64,000 nucleotides of DNA from Rhizobium sp. Q54. GTDB lineage: Bacteria > Pseudomonadota > Alphaproteobacteria > SMXS01. A program made the position numbers and the translations under genes. The notes under the pieces are model-generated. The model saw only the letters and a program-made list of their open reading frames with translations, was not told the DNA's origin and searched no databases. Positions 1-8,450 of this stretch are shown here, piece after piece; positions within the stretch are counted from its first letter, which is position 1; every line of letters starts with the position of its first letter. The DNA lies in the NCBI GenBank assembly GCA_945907245.1, contig CAMDTB010000004.1, positions 19,663 to 83,662 of the forward strand, given 5' to 3'.

Positions 1-856
1 AGGTCGGGATGCGCGACGGATCCTCGCGCAGCAGGCGCTGCTGGTCGGGGTTGTCGATCAGCAGGGTCATGCCGGCGGCGATGGAGTTGGTGGTGGTCTC
101 GTTGCCGGCCACCAGCACCTGCGAGATGATCGACAGCAGCTCGCCATTGTCGAGCGGCTTGCCATCGTCGTCGCGGACCTCAAGCAGCGCCGACAGCAGG
201 TCGTCGCGCGGTGTTGCGCGGCGCTGATCGAGGGCATCGACGAAGTATTTCTGGAACTCCAGCAGCTTGGTGGCGCTGTCGATCCATTCGTCATCGGTCA
301 GCATCAGGCCCAGCGGCGCCACGGACGCATCCGACCAGATCTTGAACTTCGGCGCGTCGGCGCGCGGCACGCCGAGCTGGTCGGCGATGACGAACAGCGG
401 GACCGGCACGGCGAATTCGTGGATCAGCTCGACCTGCCCGCGATCGATGAAGCCATCGATCAGCATATTGGCGATCTCGTCCATGTAGGGCTTCATCGCC
501 CGGACGCGCCTTGGCGTGAACGCGTAGTCCACCATCTTGCGGTAGCGCGTGTGGCTGGGCGGATCATTGGTCACCATGGTGTTGACCTTGGGCCAGCCGC
601 GCTTCTCGATCTCCCTGACCTCGGGCGGCGGTGCGCGCATCTCGGCCGGCGCCTGGCTGCCGATGTTGGAGAACACGTCGGTGTTGCGGATCGCCTCCAT
701 CAGCAGGTCGTAGCGGCTGACGATGTAGATCTTGAGAATCGGGTCGTAATAGACCGGCGCCTGCTCGCGCAGCACGTCGTAATACTCGTAGGGGTTCTCC
801 TGAACCTCCACGCTGGCAAGGGACCGGTCGCCCGGCGCGCCCGCTATGGCATCCAT
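1..856 (-). CDS. Cytochrome P450, C-terminal part missing at window edge
   Basis: Translation from the ATG at 856 stays open to base 1, giving about 285 residues of a soluble bacterial P450. The family performs NAD(P)H-dependent monooxygenation using ferredoxin partners. The I-helix motif AGNETT is visible near residue 260, preceded by a typical N-terminal half (YEYYDVLREQAPVYY near residue 24, DPPSHTRYR near 105). The ExxR motif and the haem-binding cysteine lie outside the window, so catalytic completeness cannot be judged. It is divergent from the alcohol dehydrogenase at 994, with a 137-base shared upstream region. The architecture resembles the P450s at 16471 and 62563. Confidence 0.9.
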   Translation of the reverse strand, partial: MDAIAGAPGDRSLASVEVQENPYEYYDVLREQAPVYYDPILKIYIVSRYDLLMEAIRNTDVFSNIGSQAPAEMRAPPPEVREIEKRGWPKVNTMVTNDPPSHTRYRKMVDYAFTPRRVRAMKPYMDEIANMLIDGFIDRGQVELIHEFAVPVPLFVIADQLGVPRADAPKFKIWSDASVAPLGLMLTDDEWIDSATKLLEFQKYFVDALDQRRATPRDDLLSALLEVRDDDGKPLDNGELLSIISQVLVAGNETTTNSIAAGMTLLIDNPDQQRLLREDPSRIPT

Positions 857-993
857 GCTCTTCTCCCCATTTCAGGCTCCCATGGCCTCGCCACCGACGC
901 TATGGCCGCGCAAAAAGGCAGTCAAGCCGCATGGCCGCATGCTATCCATTGGCGACGCCATAGAGACGGGGCGAGAGACGGGGCAAACGCTGC

Positions 994-2088
994 ATGAAGA
1001 TTACCGCCGCTATCGCGCAGGGGCCGGACAAGCCCTTCACCATCGAGCAAATCGACCTGGACGATCCACGCCCCGACGAGGTGCTGGTGCGCCTGGTTGC
1101 CACCGGGGTCTGTCACACCGACATTTTTTTCCGCGACCTGATGCCACGCCCCGCCGTGCTGGGGCACGAAGGCGCCGGTGTCGTCGAGGCGGTCGGGTCT
1201 GACGTCAGGAAAGTGCGGCCGGGCGACCACGTGGTGCTGTCCTTCGGATCCTGCGGCACCTGCGCGAGTTGCGACGCGGGCGCGCCCTATTACTGCCACC
1301 ACTTCGGCGCCCACAACGCCAGCGGCCGGCGGCCCGACGGCTCCCCGACGCTGACGCGGGGCGGCGAGAAGCTGTTCGGCAACTTCTTCAGCCAGTCGTC
1401 CTTCGCCAGCCACGCGCTCGCCAACCAGATCAACGTCGTCAAGGTACGCCAGGACGCGCCGCTGGAGTTGCTGGGGCCGCTGGGCTGCGGCGTGCAGACC
1501 GGCGCGGGTTCGGTGATGAACGGGCTGGAGCCGCTGCCCGGCGAGGCGCTGGTGATCTTCGGCGCGGGCACCGTCGGCCTGTCGGCGATCATGGCCGCCA
1601 ATCTGATCGGCTGCGAGCCGATCATCGCCGTAGACCCGGTCGCCGCCCGCCGCGACATGGCGCTGAGCCTGGGCGCCCATCACGGCATCGACCCGGCGGC
1701 GACGGACCCGGTCGCCGAGATCATGCGGCTGACCGGCGCCGGCGCGCTGCATACGCTCGAATGCACCGGCATTCCCGCGGTGTTCGAGCAGGCAGTGGCC
1801 TGCCTCGCGCCGCGCGGAACCTGCGGCCTTATCGGCGCGCCGCCGCAGGGCAGCAGCGCCTCCATCGACCTGGGCAACCTGCTGGGCAAGGGCATCCGCA
1901 TCCGCGGCCTCATCGAGGGCGAAAGCCAGATCGACGCGTTCATCCCGCACCTGGTGGAGCTGTTCCAGGATGGGCTGCTGCCGATCGACCGGCTGGTGAC
2001 GTTCTACGATCTGGACCAGATCAACGAGGCGGTCGCCGACAGTCTGGAAGGCCGGACGATCAAGCCGATCCTGCGGATGCCCCGTTAG
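994..2088 (+). CDS. Zinc-dependent NAD(P) alcohol dehydrogenase, aryl/benzyl-alcohol dehydrogenase-like
   Basis: A 364-residue medium-chain dehydrogenase, expected to be cytoplasmic and to oxidise primary or aryl alcohols to aldehydes. Catalytic zinc ligands are visible as Cys40 (GVCHTD) and His58-Glu59 (GHEGAG). The structural zinc site is Cys87, Cys90, Cys93 and Cys101. A Rossmann GAGTVG motif follows near residue 190. Length is normal for the XylB/AdhC-like branch. It is divergent from the P450 at 1-856, which suits oxidation of a hydroxylated product. The specific substrate is not readable from sequence. A 27-bp inverted repeat lies just downstream. Confidence 0.9.
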   Translation: MKITAAIAQGPDKPFTIEQIDLDDPRPDEVLVRLVATGVCHTDIFFRDLMPRPAVLGHEGAGVVEAVGSDVRKVRPGDHVVLSFGSCGTCASCDAGAPYYCHHFGAHNASGRRPDGSPTLTRGGEKLFGNFFSQSSFASHALANQINVVKVRQDAPLELLGPLGCGVQTGAGSVMNGLEPLPGEALVIFGAGTVGLSAIMAANLIGCEPIIAVDPVAARRDMALSLGAHHGIDPAATDPVAEIMRLTGAGALHTLECTGIPAVFEQAVACLAPRGTCGLIGAPPQGSSASIDLGNLLGKGIRIRGLIEGESQIDAFIPHLVELFQDGLLPIDRLVTFYDLDQINEAVADSLEGRTIKPILRMPR

Positions 2089-2121
2089 GGTCGTCTTCTG
2101 ACGGATTTTCTTTTCTGTGAC

Positions 2122-2204
2122 TCTGCGAGCGTAGCGAAGCAGTCCAGCCCTTACGCCACATAGCCGTCACCGGATGAGCTGGACTGCTTCGCTACGCTCG
2201 CAGA
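2122..2204. repeat. Perfect 27-bp inverted repeat, convergent intergenic hairpin
   Basis: The arms 2122-2148 and 2178-2204 are exact reverse complements separated by 29 bases. It lies between the convergent alcohol dehydrogenase (ends 2088) and membrane protein (ends 2235), where it could stop transcription from both sides. There is no clear T-run after either arm, so it is not a textbook Rho-independent terminator. The core resembles a dispersed intergenic repeat seen in alphaproteobacterial genomes (recollection, not searched). Confidence 0.8.
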
Positions 2205-2234
2205 ATCACCACATGAAGAATTTCGGTGCTTGCT

Positions 2235-3170
2235 CTAGGAAACCGGAGCGTCCAACGGCAGCGACGGCTGTACCGGCAGGTCGCCGCGCCCACCGGCCAG
2301 CGGGAAGCCGGTCAGCTGCCCATAGGCGAAGGTGGCCGCTGCAACCAGCAGGATGTCGACCAGCATGGCGCACACCACCACGCCGAGCACGCCGGCCCAC
2401 GCATACCAGGCGCCAAAGTCGATCTCGCCGCCCATCGGCTCCAGCGCCAGTTCCTCCAGCAACAGCATCATTGCCGCCACCGGCAGTTGTACCAGCAACA
2501 GCAGGCCGAGCATGTGCCATCCATTGCCGCTGGTCTGGCGCCACGCCAGGCTGATGTTGAGGTCCCGGCCCAGGATCGCGTGGTTGAACAGGAACACCAG
2601 CCTGACCGCCAGCAGGACGGCGAGCAGCGAGCCGACCGCGACGAACGCGTGATAGGCGAGCGCGATGCCGGGCATCATGGCGGTCTCGTGCGCCATCAGC
2701 GTCAGCAAATCGCCGAAGGGCAGCAGCGCGACCGCGAACGCCACGGACAGGGCGAGCACGGCCAGCGTGCCGGGCGGGAAATCGTCGACCGCATCGCCCC
2801 GTACCGCATCGCGCCCGAAGGTGAACAGCCGGTAGGAGGCGACGCTGAGCGGCGTGAGGATCGCCGCGGCCAGCACGGTCATCAGGCTGTTCAGGATGGT
2901 GACGTCGACCCAGGTCTCGGCGACATGCGCCGCGTGACGGAAGCCGCCTTCGACGATCAGCAGCAGCACGAACGGCATGGCGGCGAAGCGCGCGAGCGCC
3001 GGTATTGCCCGCCACGTGCGGCGATAGGCCCGGAGCGCGAGCTTCAGGACGGGCAGATGGTCTGAATCATGACTGGCGTGAATATCCGGCTCCGCGGCGG
3101 TGCTGATGCAGGCATCAAGATATCCGTTTCCCTGAGCTTGTCGAAGGGCCTCGCATCGGCGTTCATGCAA
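2235..3170 (-). CDS. Multi-pass membrane protein of unknown function
   Basis: The open frame gives up to 311 residues with about six hydrophobic segments (near residues 65, 90, 130, 165, 225 and 260) and few charged residues between them. I do not recognise the family. The only upstream ATG (3170) lies inside the loop of the inverted repeat at 3130-3191, so the first 30-40 residues are probably not translated. The true start is likely a non-ATG codon shortly before the conserved-looking LKLALRAYRR segment. It follows the CMD-family gene at 3264 on the same strand. Confidence 0.6.
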   Translation of the reverse strand: MHERRCEALRQAQGNGYLDACISTAAEPDIHASHDSDHLPVLKLALRAYRRTWRAIPALARFAAMPFVLLLIVEGGFRHAAHVAETWVDVTILNSLMTVLAAAILTPLSVASYRLFTFGRDAVRGDAVDDFPPGTLAVLALSVAFAVALLPFGDLLTLMAHETAMMPGIALAYHAFVAVGSLLAVLLAVRLVFLFNHAILGRDLNISLAWRQTSGNGWHMLGLLLLVQLPVAAMMLLLEELALEPMGGEIDFGAWYAWAGVLGVVVCAMLVDILLVAAATFAYGQLTGFPLAGGRGDLPVQPSLPLDAPVS

Positions 3171-3191
3171 GGCCCTTCGACAAGCTCAGGG
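3130..3191. repeat. Perfect 21-bp inverted repeat
   Basis: The arms 3130-3150 and 3171-3191 are exact reverse complements around a 20-base loop. The arm contains the TTCGACAAGCTCAGG core, a widespread proteobacterial intergenic repeat. It sits between two minus-strand genes and overlaps the nominal N-terminus of the membrane protein, which argues against that start. Confidence 0.8.
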
Positions 3192-3263
3192 ACGCGGTGA
3201 AATGGGTGTTTTGCACAGGAGCGGAATCGCCGCGACTGCCCTTGATGAGGAAAAAGTAGCGGT

Positions 3264-3836
3264 TTACTCGGCCGCGCGCTGGGGCACGAAGGGGCAGTAT
3301 TCCTCCCTGGCGACCAGATCGAGCACGAAGGCCATCTTGTTCATGCCGCCCAGGATGGCGCCGACCATGGACAGTTCGACGATGTCGCCGTCGCTGAAGT
3401 GCTCCTTCAGCCGGGCATAGAGCGCCGGGGTCAGCGAGCCGCCCATGTTGGTGAGCGCCAGCTGCTCGGCCAGCGCGATGGCGGCCTTGTCGGCGCCGGA
3501 GAACGGGCCGTTCTCGTAGTCCTCCATGGCGTCGAGCTCGGCCTCGGTGAGACCGGCCTCCTTCGACGACGCGCGGTTGTTGAGGTTGCAGTAATGGCAG
3601 CCATGGATCAGCGACAGGCGGTAGCGCACCAGCTCCTTGTAGCGGCGCGGCACGTCGCCCTCGAAGAACAGCTCCTTGTAGAAGTGCTGGCCGAACATCT
3701 TCGACGCCTTGGGCGAATTGGCGAAAACCTCGAGGATGGTGGTGTCCTCGCAGATCGCCTTCGAGCGGTCCCAGCCGGCCTGCTGCTCGGGCGACAGCTG
3801 GTCGCGCGACACCCGGTTCATCAATGTGTTGGTCAT
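3264..3836 (-). CDS. Carboxymuconolactone decarboxylase / AhpD-like family protein
   Basis: A 190-residue all-helical CMD/AhpD-fold protein. The central HGCHYCNLNN segment carries the CxxC pair and nearby histidine expected of AhpD-like redox or decarboxylase members. The ATG at 3836 is chosen because GGGGAGG lies about 8 bases upstream; an upstream in-frame start at 3890 lacks this signal. It is divergent from the LEH-like gene at 3933, only 96 bases apart. Members serve either in peroxide defence or in ring-cleavage catabolism. The neighbourhood favours catabolism, but this is inference. Confidence 0.8.
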   Translation of the reverse strand: MTNTLMNRVSRDQLSPEQQAGWDRSKAICEDTTILEVFANSPKASKMFGQHFYKELFFEGDVPRRYKELVRYRLSLIHGCHYCNLNNRASSKEAGLTEAELDAMEDYENGPFSGADKAAIALAEQLALTNMGGSLTPALYARLKEHFSDGDIVELSMVGAILGGMNKMAFVLDLVAREEYCPFVPQRAAE

Positions 3837-3866
3837 GGCCGCCTCCCCTGACGAATGAACGAAATC

Positions 3867-3895
3867 TTCAAACTTATGATCACCGAACATATGCT
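3867..3895 (+). promoter_or_regulatory. Possible sigma-70-type promoter for the LEH-like gene
   Basis: TTCAAA (3867-3872) and TATGCT (3890-3895) are separated by 17 bases and match the -35 and -10 consensus at four of six positions each. The predicted start of transcription would be about 30 bases before the ATG at 3933. Assigned by eye only. Confidence 0.35.
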
Positions 3896-3932
3896 AAGAA
3901 GGCCGAGGAAAGCAATTCACGGGGAGGATCGA

Positions 3933-4298
3933 ATGAGCAACACCCAGATCATCAAGGACTTCATCGCCGCCTGGAACGAGAACGACATCGACAAGGCCTG
4001 CGACATGATGTCCGAGGACATCTTCTACCACAATGTGCCGATGGCCCCGGTCACCGGCCGCGAGGCGTCGCGCGCCATGCTGAAGGCCATGGGCCCGCTG
4101 ACCGACGTGAACTGGGAGCTGCTCGCCATCGCCGAGAACGGCGAGGTGGTGATGACCGAACGGGTCGACCGCATGACCATGGGCGGCAAGAAGGTCGCCA
4201 TCCCGCTGATGGGCATCTTCCGCATCCGGAACGGCGAGATCTACGAGTGGAAGGATTATTTCGACCTGGGTGATTTCCAGCGCCAGATGGCGGGGTAA
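3933..4298 (+). CDS. Limonene-1,2-epoxide hydrolase-like (SnoaL-like fold) protein
   Basis: A 121-residue small protein of the LEH family, which opens epoxides by direct water attack with an Asp-Arg-Asp triad. The matching residues are all present: Arg77 and Asp79 (ERVDRM), Asp108 (WKDYFD), plus Tyr32 and Asn34 (YHNVP) that position water. The start at 3933 is supported by GGGGAGG at 3921-3927; the longer frame from 3855 is unlikely. Beside P450s and Rieske oxygenases, an epoxide-opening role is credible. Related SnoaL-like proteins can have other activities. Confidence 0.8.
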   Translation: MSNTQIIKDFIAAWNENDIDKACDMMSEDIFYHNVPMAPVTGREASRAMLKAMGPLTDVNWELLAIAENGEVVMTERVDRMTMGGKKVAIPLMGIFRIRNGEIYEWKDYFDLGDFQRQMAG

Positions 4299-4318
4299 GC
4301 ACCTTCTCCACCAATTAA

Positions 4319-4390
4319 ATTGTCATCCCGGCGAAAGCCGGGACCCAGTGGCCGTAGGGCTGTGTACCTTCCCCGTTCCGGGATGACAAT
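4319..4390. repeat. GTCATCCCGG-type inverted repeat element
   Basis: A 72-bp intergenic element whose ends are 13-bp inverted repeats (4319-4331 and 4378-4390). It has an internal CCGGCGAAAGCCGG hairpin. It is one of five or six copies in this window and lies between the convergent LEH-like and ThuA-like genes. Confidence 0.8.
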
Positions 4391-4409
4391 CTAGTTCGGG
4401 TGATATGGC

Positions 4410-5162
4410 TTACGCCAACTCCCCCGCGCAGTATCGGATGCCCCGGCGCAGGATTTCATAGAACACCGGCTGGTCCCAAGCGCAGCGATCCACGGTGGGC
4501 CATTCGTCCATGATCGGGATCATGTCGTATTTGCCGCGGCAATGGCCGAGGGCGCAGTAGACCACTTCGCCGGGGCCCTGCTGCTTGGTGTAGAGCATGT
4601 AGTGGCGGCCGGTGCCGCCGGTCCAGTCGCCCTCGATGAAGCCGTCGCACGTGCCGTGCCAGTGGGTCTCGAGCAGCACCCGGTTGTCGCCGTAATATTC
4701 GGCGCAGTAGATCTCGTCATTGATGGTGAAGCTGTCGATGCCCTTCACCAGCGGATGGTTCTCCTCGCCCGGCGTGACCGTGACCTGGAAGTCCTGCAGC
4801 GGCGGATGGGCGATGAACTGGCTGCCGATCATCTCCATGAAGCGCGGCGCCTCGCGCGGCGTCGCCACGCCGCCCTCGACGAAACGCAGCACCGAATTGG
4901 TGCCGTGCAGCGCGAACCACTTGCCGCCGCGCTGGAGGAACTGGTGCAGCGCCTCGGTCTGGTCGGCGGTTGGCTGGACGTCGCAGGTATAGGTGATCAG
5001 CACATCGCAGGCGGCGATCGACGCGGTGTCGGCATAATCCACCGAGACGCTCGCCAGATAGCGCTCGTCCTCGGCGAGGAGCTTGAGGAGCTCGAGCCGC
5101 GCGAAATTGATGTCGTGATACTTGCCGGACGCCACCAGATGAAACCGGACCGGTTTGGCCAT
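4410..5162 (-). CDS. ThuA-like domain protein
   Basis: A 250-residue protein of the ThuA/glutamine-amidotransferase-like fold, a family linked to trehalose utilisation but often of unknown activity. Visible family segments are YHDINFARLELLKLL near the start, DVLITYT near residue 53, GKWFALHGTNS near 80, and a NDEIYCAEY segment near 147. It ends the minus-strand run that includes the three oxygenases. A second, divergent ThuA-like gene sits at 21489. A carbohydrate role is not supported by neighbours. Confidence 0.75.
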   Translation of the reverse strand: MAKPVRFHLVASGKYHDINFARLELLKLLAEDERYLASVSVDYADTASIAACDVLITYTCDVQPTADQTEALHQFLQRGGKWFALHGTNSVLRFVEGGVATPREAPRFMEMIGSQFIAHPPLQDFQVTVTPGEENHPLVKGIDSFTINDEIYCAEYYGDNRVLLETHWHGTCDGFIEGDWTGGTGRHYMLYTKQQGPGEVVYCALGHCRGKYDMIPIMDEWPTVDRCAWDQPVFYEILRRGIRYCAGELA

Positions 5163-5281
5163 GCGCGCTCTCCCCTTTGCAGCCGCCGTCCCACCGGCGA
5201 TGACCCGACTTTAGCCGCGGCGTGTTCCGCGCGGCCAGCGATTTCTAGGGGATATCCTGATTTCTCAGGGAAATTGCCGGT

Positions 5282-5671
5282 TCAGAAATAGCCGCCGGCA
5301 CCCGGGATCGCGAACGGATTGCCCGGCTTCTTCTTCGGCTCGATGAGCTGCACCAGCACGTCCTCGCCCTCGACCTTCACCGGATAGACGGTGATCGGCA
5401 GCACCGCCGGCGCGCTCATCGCCTTGCCGGTCTCCAGGTCGAAATTGGCGCCGTGATGTGGGCAGACGATCTTGCCAGCGCGAATTCGGGCGCCTTCCAT
5501 CGACTTCTTCTCGTGCGAGCACTGGTTCTCGATGGCCTTGAACCCGCCATGCGGCATGTGGATGACCAGCACGTTGCGGCCCTCCAGCGGATAGCACCTG
5601 CTTTTGCCCGGCTCCACGTCCGTGGTCTTGGCCACGAAGCGAAACGGAATGTCGGCGGCTTGTGCGGTCAT
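5282..5671 (-). CDS. Rieske-type [2Fe-2S] ferredoxin
   Basis: A 129-residue soluble Rieske protein that would pass electrons to the oxygenase components upstream. Cluster ligands are Cys51-x-His53 and Cys70-x2-His73 (CSH and CPHH). Its Shine-Dalgarno AAGGAAG overlaps the TAA stop of the oxygenase gene at 5680, an 8-base gap, so the pair is translationally adjacent. It is the only ferredoxin near the three oxygenases, and no reductase gene is present in the window. Confidence 0.88.
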   Translation of the reverse strand: MTAQAADIPFRFVAKTTDVEPGKSRCYPLEGRNVLVIHMPHGGFKAIENQCSHEKKSMEGARIRAGKIVCPHHGANFDLETGKAMSAPAVLPITVYPVKVEGEDVLVQLIEPKKKPGNPFAIPGAGGYF

Positions 5672-5679
5672 CGTCTTCC

Positions 5680-6984
5680 TTAGGCGTCGTTGGCGTAGTC
5701 ACCGTTGATATAGGCCATCAACGTCTTGTGCATATGGCGGATCCGGCGTTCCTGGTGGGAAATCCACAACCCCTTGAACGCCGACGAGTTGTTGCCCTTC
5801 TGCACATGCGGCAGGTTGACCGAGTCCTGGTCGAGCACCAGGCCGAGCGAGCGCTCGCCGTGGTTGACGTGCTCGTGATCGGGCAGCGGCGGGCGCTTCT
5901 GGCCGTTCTTGATCCGCGCCCATACCCAGACGTCGTAATACATCTTGTTCGGGTCGGTCTCGTGCGGCCGCTGGCGGAACATCATCATCCGGTCGGCGAA
6001 GGTGTTCAGCGTCAGGTTCGGGAAGATGAAATAGTGATAGTCGTCGGTCAACTGGTCGTCGTTCAGCTCGGAATAGTCGACGCCCAGCTTGTCCTGGTTC
6101 TCGCGCTTGAAGATCTGGATCGCCCGGCGCGCCTCGGAGACGCGGCCGCGGAACTCCTCGGGGTTCATGCCCAGCGCGGTCATCTTGCTGGCGATGATCT
6201 CAGGCACCTCCTCCACTTCCTCGCCCAGGCGCGGGCTGTAGGTGTGGAACGGCACCAGGTAGCGGTTGTGCCGGTCGTAGAGGTCGATCTGCACGTCGAC
6301 ATCGTCGTTGTCGTAGAGCAGTTCGGGGTGGATGCACTGGACATGGTAGACCTCGTTGAATGCGTCGACCGAGGTCTTCCAGTTGCAGTCCCAGTTGATG
6401 GTGACGTTCATCACCATCGCCATCTTCTCGAAATGATACGGGCCGAGGTGCTCCGGGATGATGCCGAGATAGTCCATCAGCGGCTCGGCGTCCGGGTTCA
6501 GGTTGAACCACACGAAGCCGCCCCAGGTGCCGGTGTTCACCGGCTTCAGCGACAGCTGGTCCTTGGGACAGCCCTGGGTGAAGTCCTGCTCGTCGGGGAC
6601 GTTCACCAGCCTGCCGGTCAGGTCGTATTCCCAGAAATGGTACGCGCATTGCAGGGTGCGCGAGTTGCCCATCTTGTCGAACTTGACCTGGTTTCCGCGG
6701 TGGTTGCAGACATTGTAGAAGGTCCGCGGCACGCCGTCCTCGCCGCGCACGATCAGCAGGCTCTCGGTGCCGATCTCGGTGGTGATGTAGTCGCCGACAT
6801 CGGGGATCTCCTCCTCGCGGCAGCCCATCAGCCAGGTCTTGGTCCACATCCGCTCCCACTCGAGTTGCATGAACTCGGGCGAGGTGTAGCGTTCCTTCGG
6901 AATCAGCGCATTGCCGAGATCGGGTTCGGGCGACTTCTCCGCCGGCGTACCCGTGCTTTCCTTCACCCTGATGACCGCGACCAT
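5680..6984 (-). CDS. Rieske non-haem iron ring-hydroxylating oxygenase, alpha subunit (copy 1)
   Basis: A 434-residue oxygenase. N-terminal Rieske ligands are Cys93, His95, Cys113 and His116 (CNH and CAYH). The mononuclear iron histidines are His214 and His219 in NEVYHVQCIH. No beta subunit is encoded nearby, so it is probably an alpha-only oligomer. The start at 6984 (MVAVIRV) matches the beginning of copy 3 and has GGAG upstream; the frame open to 7056 is an extension. The ferredoxin gene follows by 8 bases. It is closest in sequence to copy 3 (8451). Confidence 0.92.
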   Translation of the reverse strand: MVAVIRVKESTGTPAEKSPEPDLGNALIPKERYTSPEFMQLEWERMWTKTWLMGCREEEIPDVGDYITTEIGTESLLIVRGEDGVPRTFYNVCNHRGNQVKFDKMGNSRTLQCAYHFWEYDLTGRLVNVPDEQDFTQGCPKDQLSLKPVNTGTWGGFVWFNLNPDAEPLMDYLGIIPEHLGPYHFEKMAMVMNVTINWDCNWKTSVDAFNEVYHVQCIHPELLYDNDDVDVQIDLYDRHNRYLVPFHTYSPRLGEEVEEVPEIIASKMTALGMNPEEFRGRVSEARRAIQIFKRENQDKLGVDYSELNDDQLTDDYHYFIFPNLTLNTFADRMMMFRQRPHETDPNKMYYDVWVWARIKNGQKRPPLPDHEHVNHGERSLGLVLDQDSVNLPHVQKGNNSSAFKGLWISHQERRIRHMHKTLMAYINGDYANDA

Positions 6985-7067
6985 TCGAGAACTCCAAATC
7001 CTGAATAGAGAGCGCCCTTTTTGCCGTCTGGGACGGCGCGAGGCAACCTCATTCATACACGACTTTT

Positions 7068-8351
7068 TTATATCGCGATGTATTTCATCAAGGTTTCATG
7101 CATATGCCGGATGCGGCGCTCGATGTGGCTGATCCAAAGGCCCCTGTAAGCCTCGGAATGCATGCCCTTCTGGATATGCGGCAGATTGACCGAATCCTGG
7201 TCGAGCACCAGCCCCAGGGACCGGTCGCCATGCCTGATGTGCTCATGGTCTGGCACCGGCGGGCGCGCCTCGCCCTTCGGCAGCCGGCGCATGATCGACA
7301 GGTCGAAATACATCCGGTCCGGATCGGTCTCGTGCGGCCGCTGGCGGAACATCATCAGCCGGTCTGCGAAGATGTTCATCGTGATGTTGGGAAAGATGAA
7401 ATAGTGGTAGTCGTCCGACAGCTGGTCGTCGCTGAGCCGGTTGTAGTCGTAGCCCAGCGCGTCCGCCGTCTCGCGCTTGCGGCGCTGGAAGGCGCGGCGC
7501 ACCTCGTCCACCCTGCCCCGGAAATCCGCCGGCTCCATGCCCAGTGCGACCATGTCGGCAGCCATGATGTCCGGCACGTCCTGCAACGCCCCAACCCGCG
7601 GCGCCGGCCGCTGGAACGGGATCAGGTAGCGGCTGTGCCGGTCGTAGAGGTCGATCTGCACGTCCACGTCGTCATGCAGGTAGGACAACTCCGGATGGAT
7701 GCAGGGCGTGTGATAATACTCGTTGAACGCATCGACCGAGGCCTTCCAGTTGCAGTCCCAGTCGATGGTGAGGTTCATCATCATCGGCATCTTCTCGAAC
7801 TCGTAGGGATCGAGATGCTCGGGGATGATGCCCAGATAGTCCCGCAGCGCCCCGGCGTCCGGATTCAGCGTGTACCAGACGAAGCCGCCCCAGGTGTCGG
7901 TGCGGACCGCTTTCAGGCTCAGCTGGTCCCTGGGGCAGCCCTGGGTAAAGTCCTGCTCGTCGGGCACGCCGATCAGCTGGCCGGTCAGATCGTATTCCCA
8001 GAAGTGGTACGCGCACTGCAGGGTCCGCGAGTTGCCGCATTCGTCGAACTTCACCTGGTTTCCGCGGTGGTTGCAGACATTGTAGAAGGTCCGCGCCTTG
8101 CCGTCTTCGCCGCGCACGATCAGTAGCGATTCCGTGCCGATCGTCGTGGTGACGTAGTCGCCGGTCTCCGGGATTTCGTCCTCGCGGCAGCCGACCAGCC
8201 AGACCTTCGTCCACATCCGCTCCCATTCGAGCTTCATGAACTCGGGCGAGATGTAGCGGTCCTTCGGGATGATCGCGTGGCCCATGTCGGGCTCGGGCGC
8301 CTTGGCGACCGGCGTGCCGCCCGGCGTCTCGATACGCGTAATGGCGTTCAT
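7068..8351 (-). CDS. Rieske non-haem iron ring-hydroxylating oxygenase, alpha subunit (copy 2)
   Basis: A 427-residue paralogue. It has the same Rieske ligands (Cys93, His95, Cys113, His116) and iron histidines 214 and 219 in NEYYHTPCIH. It is the most diverged of the three: the FNEVYHVQ active-site segment of the others is FNEYYHTP here, suggesting altered specificity. The ATG at 8351 has GGGGAG seven bases before it; an in-frame TTG six bases upstream is less likely. A terminator precedes it at 8389-8425, so it may be expressed separately from copy 3. Confidence 0.92.
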   Translation of the reverse strand: MNAITRIETPGGTPVAKAPEPDMGHAIIPKDRYISPEFMKLEWERMWTKVWLVGCREDEIPETGDYVTTTIGTESLLIVRGEDGKARTFYNVCNHRGNQVKFDECGNSRTLQCAYHFWEYDLTGQLIGVPDEQDFTQGCPRDQLSLKAVRTDTWGGFVWYTLNPDAGALRDYLGIIPEHLDPYEFEKMPMMMNLTIDWDCNWKASVDAFNEYYHTPCIHPELSYLHDDVDVQIDLYDRHSRYLIPFQRPAPRVGALQDVPDIMAADMVALGMEPADFRGRVDEVRRAFQRRKRETADALGYDYNRLSDDQLSDDYHYFIFPNITMNIFADRLMMFRQRPHETDPDRMYFDLSIMRRLPKGEARPPVPDHEHIRHGDRSLGLVLDQDSVNLPHIQKGMHSEAYRGLWISHIERRIRHMHETLMKYIAI

Positions 8352-8388
8352 GAACAATCTCCCCGATCAGTTCCATGACCACTGTCGC

Positions 8389-8425
8389 AAAAAAACAGGC
8401 GGCCGACCAGATGGCCGACCGCCTG
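8389..8425 (-). terminator. Rho-independent terminator after oxygenase copy 3
   Basis: Read on the minus strand, CAGGCGG (8425-8419) pairs with CCGCCTG (8402-8396), followed directly by seven T residues (8395-8389). It lies between the stop of copy 3 and the start of copy 2. Confidence 0.75.
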
Positions 8426-8450
8426 AATTTTCGATGGATCAGCGCCGCGC

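Noticed and set aside
922..1950. Long antisense open frame opposite the alcohol dehydrogenase
   Set aside because: It mirrors the codon pattern of the clear zinc dehydrogenase, has no family features and is a high-GC artefact.
7023..7037. Small GCCGTC-TGG-GACGGC hairpin between oxygenase copies 1 and 2
   Set aside because: No T-run follows on the transcribed strand, so it was not called as a terminator.
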